Source: a virus. Taken from it: a stretch of DNA of 23,383 nucleotides. Under the pieces are notes generated by a model. It saw only the letters and a list, made by a program, of their open reading frames with translations, was not told the DNA's origin and made no database searches. Both the position numbers and the translations under genes were made by a program. The stretch is taken from IMG/VR virus record IMGVR_UViG_3300042879_003734, positions 1 through 23,383 of that record, one strand, 5' to 3'. Each line of letters begins with the position of its first letter. Positions within the stretch are counted from its first letter, which is position 1. This document shows positions 1 through 6,052 of this stretch, one piece after another.

Positions 1-165
1 GGCAACGTACTCAAGACCGTCCATCGAACCCTGTTCGCTGATAATCTTTCCCTTATCGTTTATGATCTTTGCATTATATGACTCATACTGGGTATATGGC
101 ATAGTTAAAAGTTCAGCAAAGCGGTAAACGGAGGCAGGTTTGATTATCAGGTTTAGCGGGTTCAT
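1..165 (-). CDS. Phage protein of unknown function, N-terminal 55 residues only (runs off window)
   Basis: The ATG at 165..163 opens a frame that stays open to base 1, so only the first 55 residues are present and the C-terminus lies outside the window. The start overlaps the stop of the preceding 145-aa gene as ATGA, which supports both the start and translational coupling. The visible part (beginning MNPLNLIIKP) is a mixed alpha/beta-looking stretch with no signal peptide or membrane segment and no motif I recognise. It ends the same minus-strand run as the putative virion genes at 565-4711, so a virion or head-assembly role is possible, but that is inferred from position only. Confidence 0.6.
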   Translation of the reverse strand, partial: MNPLNLIIKPASVYRFAELLTMPYTQYESYNAKIINDKGKIISEQGSMDGLEYVA

Positions 166-599
166 TTTTGATCTGTTAATGGTAAGAGTTTTCTATCTAT
201 CCTAGGATCGGTTGCCAGTTTAGAATAATCTATGTCTGGTATGTTTTTGATGTTGAACTGAAGAAAAATCAAAAAACTTTTCAAATAGCTGTGAAATTTT
301 ACTTCATGTTTCATGAAAAGAAGTTCAGCAGCTGCCTGATCACCAAAGACATTCCTAAGAACAATCAAGTGATTAACAATTAATCTTTCTTTTATAGACT
401 TCAAAGTTCTTGCTTTATGAAATCTAAAGATCAATCGCTTAACGTATTTGATACGCTTTAAGTCTTCCAAAAATTCTGAACTTGAAGCACAGCTAGCATT
501 AAAATAATGCTTTTTGGCGAACGATAAAAAATAATCTTCGTTCTCCTCTGTCTCTTTCATTAGTTCAGTGTTCACAACCACAGTCTGTCTCTTCACCAT
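162..599 (-). CDS. Conserved phage protein of unknown function, 145 aa
   Basis: This is a 145-residue, mostly helical, basic protein. Its central part (about residues 60-115) contains a hydrophobic/basic stretch with the pattern NHLIVLRNVFGDQAAAELLF. I associate that pattern with a small conserved protein of T4-like phages, but I cannot name its function. It has no signal peptide or clear membrane helix and no cysteine motif. Its start overlaps the end of the 175-aa gene by 35 nt, and its stop TGA overlaps the ATG of the next gene, so it is embedded in a tightly coupled minus-strand operon. Other ATGs downstream would shorten it, but the long overlap is tolerated elsewhere in this genome. Function unknown. 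Confidence 0.75.
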   Translation of the reverse strand: MVKRQTVVVNTELMKETEENEDYFLSFAKKHYFNASCASSSEFLEDLKRIKYVKRLIFRFHKARTLKSIKERLIVNHLIVLRNVFGDQAAAELLFMKHEVKFHSYLKSFLIFLQFNIKNIPDIDYSKLATDPRIDRKLLPLTDQK

Positions 600-1092
600 T
601 ACGAACCACTTGCATGTTAAAACGAATTAAATGACTTGGAGTCTTCTCTACTTGAATCATCAGATCATAATCAAAGCTGTCATCAAGGCCGGGGGTTTTT
701 GAGAATGGTTCCTTAGTAAGATCAGTCTTTAGATCCTTAGCTACACCAAATACACCAAGTCCGGGAGCGCCGTACTGATAAAGCTTGATTATATTTGTGC
801 CGAGATCCATTTTCACTGGACGGAAATCCAATCCAATGATATTGAGTTTGTTCTTGATGACAGCCAATGCGCCATCTGGATCTAGGAATTCTTTCCCACT
901 GTAAGCATGTAGGAAAGCATTAATGCGATCAAGCATTGCATTGTTGCCAAGACGATGGGTTCCATAGTCAGATAGAGCGCTATTGCGGCTTCCTGTTGGA
1001 TCACCACCTTGTAAGCTTCCGCCTTCAGTGTGTTCTCCACCACCCATTTCCATCAAGGATTGTAATTTTTTGTTCAGTTCTTTAAATTTCAT
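565..1092 (-). CDS. Hypothetical phage protein, 175 aa
   Basis: A Shine-Dalgarno AGGA sits 8 nt before the ATG at 1092, so this start is well supported. The first ~45 residues are Gly/Ser-rich and probably flexible (MGGGEHTEGG region). The remainder looks like a folded alpha/beta domain, with GLDFRPVKMD and a C-terminal strand-rich part ending in DCGCEH. There are no recognisable catalytic motifs. The gene lies in the minus-strand run of putative late genes, 20 nt after the 407-aa gene. An AATAAATA sequence at 1117-1110 resembles a late promoter core but also spans the upstream stop codon, so it may be chance. I do not recognise the family. Confidence 0.7.
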   Translation of the reverse strand: MKFKELNKKLQSLMEMGGGEHTEGGSLQGGDPTGSRNSALSDYGTHRLGNNAMLDRINAFLHAYSGKEFLDPDGALAVIKNKLNIIGLDFRPVKMDLGTNIIKLYQYGAPGLGVFGVAKDLKTDLTKEPFSKTPGLDDSFDYDLMIQVEKTPSHLIRFNMQVVRNGEETDCGCEH

Positions 1093-1112
1093 GAATTTTT
1101 TCCTATATCTAT

Positions 1113-2336
1113 TTATTTGTTAAAAAATTGCTTAAGATAAGAAACTGCCTGCTGAACACCATTTTTATTGCTGTCCATGGCAGATTCCAATTGTTTCAAA
1201 TTAGACTCTTCTTTTAAAATGCTCTTGTTTAGAATTTCATTGGCAAAGTTTTCTGCAACTTTCTTCCATTTGCCCTTCTTTTTCTTGTAGCACTTTGCAG
1301 CCCAAGCATTGGCGTAGGCGCTAGGATATACATCAAACTTTGCTTTTGCCTGAGCAATGCAAGAACTCCACTTTTTAGGATTCTTTGCTTTGTTTTCTGA
1401 AGCTTCATCTAGCAGTTCTGATTCTTCCTTAAGCATTGAAGTTACAGACTGTTTGCTCCAAGTCTTGCAAGCCCAATATCTTGCTTTCCAGCGTGGTCCC
1501 GGAGTATCACAATTATGTCTGGCTCTAAAATTTTTCCTTCGTGCGGGATCATCGCGCTTAATTTCCATGTTAGGATCGCCAAAGTTTACCTTAACAACAT
1601 TACCTTTATCATTCTTTACATAAACTTTGTACTTCTTTACATCCCCTCGCATTATCTTGTTTAGCTTTACCTTTTTGCCACCAGATTCTGCGCTTTCTTC
1701 CAGTTCTCCCCATTCATTGATAATGTTGGAGAGACCTTCGCCAAACAAACCAAAAGGTTCATTTATTTTTAATTTTAGAATAGTTTCGCAACCTTCGTTT
1801 ACTCCATTATGGCATCTAACATCAATGTTTAAAATGCCATCGACATCTTCAACATCATTTACCTCAAACAAGTTTCCTCTTTTATCAATGAAAATGTCAT
1901 AGGCTTCTAATTCATTTGCTTCTACTAATGGATAAAAACTTTTTAGTCCTTCAGTTGACTCTACTATAAATTTTTCTGGCATAAAATTTTCCTCTACCTT
2001 TTTTGCAGCTCCAGTTTCAACGAAAATGGGTTTCATTCCCTTGCCGCCTGCACCCTTTTTGCCGCGACCTCTTTCAGCCTGTGCTGCTCTTTTTCTTTTG
2101 ACAAACTTTGCAATTCCTTTTTTACCAAGCTTCTGTGCTTTTTGTTTGCTCAAGCAGGCAGCATAAGCAGAGCCTTCTTTGGCATCGCCACATTTGCCTA
2201 CTCTTTTTCCTGTGCTGTCATATCTATCCCAACCCGGACCACCGCCAGCAGATTCTCGGTTAAACCACTTCCCAAGTCCCGAATCACTATAAACCTTTTC
2301 ATTCAACTGTTTATATAATCTATCACGCATTGTCAT
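1113..2336 (-). CDS. Lys/Cys-rich modular phage protein, 407 aa, probably virion-associated
   Basis: The start is marked by AAGGA 7 nt upstream, and its ATGA overlaps the stop of the 792-aa gene. The protein looks like a string of small basic modules. Residues ~20-90 contain a Gly/Trp segment, two Cys (C49, C61) and a basic KKGIAKFVKRKRAA tail. Residues ~140-200 form a possible folded domain with paired Cys. Residues ~250-295 hold a module with NFRARHNC and RYWACKTW. Residues ~317-360 hold KKWSSCIAQAKAKFDVYPSA and a Lys-rich end. From memory, such short Cys/Lys modules recur in conserved proteins of T4-like marine phages, some near head genes, but I cannot assign a function. The Cys pairs could bind metal (inference). 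Confidence 0.7.
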   Translation of the reverse strand: MTMRDRLYKQLNEKVYSDSGLGKWFNRESAGGGPGWDRYDSTGKRVGKCGDAKEGSAYAACLSKQKAQKLGKKGIAKFVKRKRAAQAERGRGKKGAGGKGMKPIFVETGAAKKVEENFMPEKFIVESTEGLKSFYPLVEANELEAYDIFIDKRGNLFEVNDVEDVDGILNIDVRCHNGVNEGCETILKLKINEPFGLFGEGLSNIINEWGELEESAESGGKKVKLNKIMRGDVKKYKVYVKNDKGNVVKVNFGDPNMEIKRDDPARRKNFRARHNCDTPGPRWKARYWACKTWSKQSVTSMLKEESELLDEASENKAKNPKKWSSCIAQAKAKFDVYPSAYANAWAAKCYKKKKGKWKKVAENFANEILNKSILKEESNLKQLESAMDSNKNGVQQAVSYLKQFFNK

Positions 2337-4711
2337 TTGTCTGTCCTTGGCTTATCTGCTGGCTGACCTTTATATTTACCATTGTCCGCACGGTTTGCAC
2401 TTTTGCTTCGCACTCTGATATTGCTGTCTGAACTAGTTCCACCATTTCTCAATGGACGTTTATGATCTACATCTTTTCCATCACCTTTGCGAACTAATCC
2501 CTTTTTCTCCATCTTGCGTCTTGCTTTGACTCTAGCTGCTCTCTTTTTTATCTGAGATGGTTTTCCATGAAAAAGTTTATATTCTCTTTTATAATTTCTT
2601 TTTCGCTTCTTGGCTTCTTGAAGATTTTCAGCGCACTTCATGACCAAGTTAGGTGATTCAGTCAACAATGAAGACATTTTATTTAAGACTGGTACTATTA
2701 AATCTTTGCAGTTTTCTATACCATCGTATCGTGTTTCTACTATAATCTGAGCATCTTCAAATGATAAAAGATTTGTTTCATACAAGGCACGCAATACGTC
2801 ATCATTTTCCAAGCTCTCAAGAAGTAGATTGTTTGCAACCAAATAACTCTCTTCAAAAGATGCTGCAACCAATTCTTGATCTCTGGCTACAGGAATCTTG
2901 AAAGTCTTTCCATGAACTTTAATCTTGTTGTATTCTACGCCATGAATGTCTTTTGGTTTCATTCCGGGCAATAAACTGAAGTTCATGTCTATTACGAAGT
3001 TTTGCATCAAGAAAGAAGAAAACAAATCAATTGGCGAAGGATTAACAGGAATCATGTTCATATTAAGCATTTCACGCATTTGCATATAAGGATCCATTTG
3101 CATCGCAGGATCCATTGGCTGTTCTGTTTGTTCAACTACAACCTTGAATTTGTTTATTTTGCTCTTTTGTAGGCCAAATTCTTTTTCATTACTCTTGATT
3201 GAAATGTCGCTATTTGCAGCGACTGCAGCAAAGTATTCATTGCTCAGAGGAAATAAACCTTCTACTGTGACCAAATGGGTTGGTCCTGCTTCTGGTACAA
3301 CAGAGCCATCGCCTCTCAACTTATTAGTGACAGCATTCTGCATAAATGTCTTGGTAAATACTCCTTTGGCTCCACGCTGCGAGGTTATGAATCTTTCCAA
3401 AGTTTTCTTTGTCATTTTTTCAAAAACTTTGTATGATATAGCAGGATTCATCTCACCAGATGGCATCATCATGGGTCCTAGATTTTGCCCAGAAGCACTG
3501 ATAACAGGTTCTGCCTGCAAGAAAGCAGCCATGGCTGGATCTTTTGATGCTTTGCTGAAGTAATTATCATCTATAAGGCCCATTGGAAGATTTGCAGTCA
3601 TTTGTCCAAGTGCAGACAAAGTTTCCCCAAAACCTGCATCTTGTTGCATCAATGATGGATCTTGTAGTGTTTGTGCTAAACTTCTTTGAAGGGTTGATCT
3701 AGAATGCTTACCGTGCTGAGTAAAATCTTTAGTGGACAAAGAAATTTCACCCTGAGCATTTACAGTAAATCTATTTTGGTCACAAGCAAATTCTACATTT
3801 CCTTCTGGGGTGCTGCTTCCCAGACCAGCTTCAGATGCTGTTACCATCAATTGAATGCAACGATCGCCAAACTGTGATAACATTTTCTTGGCGGTATCAA
3901 AGGCTTCTTTACCGAACTTTGTATAAGCACCATTTTTGATGTTTGCCAAGAATGAAAGTTCTTGATCGCCAGCACCAGCCTTGATTCTAGCAAGGGTTAC
4001 GATGGCATTGGTTATTTGTTCATTGAAAGAAAGATCTATATCAGCAATACCAAATTGATTTGCAACTGTTTCATAAGAGAGACTGTCGAATTCTTTATCC
4101 GACATGGGATCTCTATTTTGTAAAAAGAATTCTTGACGTAGATCAAAAGGCATTGACCCCATTTGCACAGGATCGGTTTTACCAAAGCTGGCAATCAAAT
4201 CGTCTATGCTCATTTTCTTTGGTTTGGTAAATTGTTGTGGAACGGGTTCTGGCCCTTCCATGTCTGAGGATCTATTGTCAGTCACTGCTTCTTTTTCTCT
4301 TTTCTTTTGTTTAGCCGCAGCTTTCTTTTCCAAAGATCCAAACAGCTGCTGAGAAGCCTGTGTTTGTACGAAATTTTCTTCTTTGGTAATTGACTGAGCT
4401 TTTTCTAAAGTTGTTTCGGACTGAGGATCTATTATCTGATGATATTTGGAATTATATGAATCTTTATAAATCAATTCCACCTGACCAGTATTTGTTTTTA
4501 CTGGCAAAATTTGCTTTAAAAGTTCAGATTTTGGGAGTTGAGATTTTTTGGGTTTACTTGCCCGTTCGGCTCGTTTACGGGCAGCATCTCTGGACTTTTC
4601 CGTGGTTGCCGTGCTCATGCTCGTTTCTTTACGAACAGATTCACCGACCTTCCCTGCGTCCTTGGATTCGGCTTCAGCTAGATATTTTAAAAAATTTAGT
4701 GAATATTCCAT
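2333..4711 (-). CDS. Large putative virion protein with C-terminal HNH-like domain, 792 aa
   Basis: This long acidic/polar protein has a basic, low-complexity N-terminal third (Lys/Ala/Glu stretches to about residue 150) and a large central region of unrecognised fold (about 170-690). It ends in a very basic ~94-residue tail (about 699-792). The tail contains a DH pair (D749, H750) in KGDGKDVDHKRP, then SNIRV and SKSANR, which is the order of residues in HNH-type domains without the zinc Cys pairs. It is the first gene of its run: a GCTAAATA late-type core lies 9 nt before the ATG and no Shine-Dalgarno is present. A head or packaging-linked role is inferred from position and from the nuclease-like tail. 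It is not a classic homing endonuclease because the HNH part is a small appendix. Confidence 0.7.
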   Translation of the reverse strand: MEYSLNFLKYLAEAESKDAGKVGESVRKETSMSTATTEKSRDAARKRAERASKPKKSQLPKSELLKQILPVKTNTGQVELIYKDSYNSKYHQIIDPQSETTLEKAQSITKEENFVQTQASQQLFGSLEKKAAAKQKKREKEAVTDNRSSDMEGPEPVPQQFTKPKKMSIDDLIASFGKTDPVQMGSMPFDLRQEFFLQNRDPMSDKEFDSLSYETVANQFGIADIDLSFNEQITNAIVTLARIKAGAGDQELSFLANIKNGAYTKFGKEAFDTAKKMLSQFGDRCIQLMVTASEAGLGSSTPEGNVEFACDQNRFTVNAQGEISLSTKDFTQHGKHSRSTLQRSLAQTLQDPSLMQQDAGFGETLSALGQMTANLPMGLIDDNYFSKASKDPAMAAFLQAEPVISASGQNLGPMMMPSGEMNPAISYKVFEKMTKKTLERFITSQRGAKGVFTKTFMQNAVTNKLRGDGSVVPEAGPTHLVTVEGLFPLSNEYFAAVAANSDISIKSNEKEFGLQKSKINKFKVVVEQTEQPMDPAMQMDPYMQMREMLNMNMIPVNPSPIDLFSSFLMQNFVIDMNFSLLPGMKPKDIHGVEYNKIKVHGKTFKIPVARDQELVAASFEESYLVANNLLLESLENDDVLRALYETNLLSFEDAQIIVETRYDGIENCKDLIVPVLNKMSSLLTESPNLVMKCAENLQEAKKRKRNYKREYKLFHGKPSQIKKRAARVKARRKMEKKGLVRKGDGKDVDHKRPLRNGGTSSDSNIRVRSKSANRADNGKYKGQPADKPRTDK

Positions 4712-4720
4712 TTGTCATAA

Positions 4721-4728
4721 TATTTAGC
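4721..4728 (-). promoter_or_regulatory. Late-type promoter core GCTAAATA
   Basis: GCTAAATA reads leftward 9 nt before the ATG at 4711. It differs from the T4 late consensus TATAAATA in the first two bases. With the usual spacing, transcription would begin about 4 nt before the ATG. No ribosome binding site precedes this gene, consistent with a leaderless message. Confidence 0.4.
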
Positions 4729-4729
4729 T

Positions 4730-5356
4730 TTACTTCTTGGGAGGATTTTTTTTGTTCATGGTTGCAGGAGGAGTGCTGCAAGTTGCCAAAGTCCATTCTT
4801 TGTATGATTTTTTCTGCCCCTTGGCTACCATATAAAGCTCTTTCTTCTGGCCATTAATTTTTTTAGCAAATTCTGGGATATTAGTGACCAAAACTATCTC
4901 ATTTGTTTCCCAATTTTTAAAAATTGCCGTTTGGGTTACGATCTCATACTTCTTCTTATTAGCTGGATTTTCCCCAATAGATCTACTTGCTCCCGGAGTT
5001 TCCTTTACAGGTCTAATTTCAACAGGCTCCCACCCCTTATAGCTCTTACGTTTACCATTCATGATCTCACAAATTTTTACGATTGAAAGATCATTTTTCT
5101 TGCAAAACTCACTCATGCTCTCAAAGAATACTTTCTCGCCAGTATCCTTTCTTTTCAACCAATAACCGTTTTTGACAATATAATCATTTCTCCAAAGCCA
5201 CTCGCCTTTATCATTTTGATAAAACATTCCACCATTGTCTTGAACAAATTTTTCACGATGAAGATGTGATCTTGAATTTTCATTCATCATGAACCATAAT
5301 TTTGTGTTCCGACGATTTACTCGTTCTTCGATGTCAACTATTCTTTCTCTGTGCAT
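4730..5356 (-). CDS. NUMOD/IENR-like DNA-binding protein without a nuclease domain, 208 aa
   Basis: The protein carries two related modules, about residues 60-113 and 145-192. Each has an aromatic/beta segment, a helix-turn-helix-like stretch (MSEFCKKNDLSIVKICEIMNG and NIPEFAKKINGQKKELYMVA) and a closing KSYKGW or KSYKEW. This pattern matches the NUMOD1/IENR repeats that recognise DNA in intron- or intergenic-encoded homing endonucleases. No GIY-YIG, HNH or LAGLIDADG catalytic motif is visible. The start has AAGGA 8 nt upstream and overlaps the exonuclease gene by 23 nt, so the two are co-expressed. It may be the DNA-binding remnant of a homing endonuclease or a regulator. A run of eight A residues lies in the last codons. 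Confidence 0.75.
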   Translation of the reverse strand: MHRERIVDIEERVNRRNTKLWFMMNENSRSHLHREKFVQDNGGMFYQNDKGEWLWRNDYIVKNGYWLKRKDTGEKVFFESMSEFCKKNDLSIVKICEIMNGKRKSYKGWEPVEIRPVKETPGASRSIGENPANKKKYEIVTQTAIFKNWETNEIVLVTNIPEFAKKINGQKKELYMVAKGQKKSYKEWTLATCSTPPATMNKKNPPKK

Positions 5357-6014
5357 TTTTATATTCCTTATATTTTTCGATTATGTTACTTAATTTTTTA
5401 ACATAATTAATCGGTTTGTCGATGAATACTTGACTGGTTCCGTCTTCGCAAGAAATCAAGATAACAAACTGATTAACCTTTATTCCGGTTCTTTCCTGCA
5501 ACATCATTGCATAAGCAGTTGCTTGCATGAAATAATTTTCAATATCTTCTTTTCTCTTTTCCTTGGTGCTTGCCTTAAAATCTATGATCGACAATTCACC
5601 ATCATAATCAGCAATGCAATCTGTTCTTCCAGCAAGTTCCAATAAAGAAGACCAAAGAGGAGCTTCGATCATTCGAATATTGTCAATCTTATGCAACAAA
5701 GGTTGAATTCTAATAAAGATATCCAACATGTTTGGCATCAAAGATTCAAAATCAATATCCTCATTATTTAAATATGATTCAATCAATGAATGAAAATCAT
5801 TGCCCCGGGTTGTGACCCGTACACTTTCTTTTGGATTCTTTTTTCTCCACTCAGCAAAAAACTTTTGCTTTTCGAAGCCAACTACTGTTGTTACAGAAGG
5901 AAATGTTCCTTCTGGCGTAGAATATGAACGACCTGTATCGGTTGTTTCCTCTTGTAAAGAACCAACAATAGAAATTTTATTATGATTATATTTTTTAATA
6001 GGTAACAAAGTCAT
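5334..6014 (-). CDS. PD-(D/E)XK exonuclease, RecB/MGME1-like, 226 aa
   Basis: Motifs of the RecB-like PD-(D/E)XK nuclease family occur in order: a histidine in RGNDFH (H75), a glutamate in IEAPL (E117), GRTD with the catalytic Asp (D132), the core DFK (D145, K147) and a QATAYA helix (164-169). These form a single metal-dependent nuclease domain, like the MGME1-type exonucleases found in many T4-like phages. Acting on single-stranded or free DNA ends in recombination or replication is likely. It heads a two-gene unit with the NUMOD-like protein, under its own sigma70-like promoter whose -10 lies 8 nt before the ATG. No Shine-Dalgarno is seen. Confidence 0.85.
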   Translation of the reverse strand: MTLLPIKKYNHNKISIVGSLQEETTDTGRSYSTPEGTFPSVTTVVGFEKQKFFAEWRKKNPKESVRVTTRGNDFHSLIESYLNNEDIDFESLMPNMLDIFIRIQPLLHKIDNIRMIEAPLWSSLLELAGRTDCIADYDGELSIIDFKASTKEKRKEDIENYFMQATAYAMMLQERTGIKVNQFVILISCEDGTSQVFIDKPINYVKKLSNIIEKYKEYKNAQRKNS

Positions 6015-6022
6015 ACAAATAT

Positions 6023-6051
6023 ATTATACCAAAAATTATAGATTAACGCAA
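6023..6051 (-). promoter_or_regulatory. Sigma70-like early promoter of the exonuclease gene
   Basis: The -35 TTGCGT (6051-6046), a 17-bp spacer and the -10 TATAAT (6028-6023) read leftward; the -10 is preceded by TGG, an extended -10 form. The predicted start of transcription is near 6016, only 2 nt before the ATG at 6014, so the message would be essentially leaderless. The upstream 977-aa gene ends at 6053, just outside the -35. Confidence 0.7.
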
Positions 6052-6052
6052 A

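Noticed and set aside
1110-1117. AATAAATA as a late promoter for the 175-aa gene
   Set aside because: It is composed partly of the upstream stop codon, matches the consensus imperfectly, and the gene has a normal Shine-Dalgarno within an operon.
4740-4760. Run of eight A residues near the end of the NUMOD-like gene as a programmed -1 frameshift site
   Set aside because: A shift would add only a short tail reaching into the 792-aa gene; no stimulatory structure or conserved product was seen.
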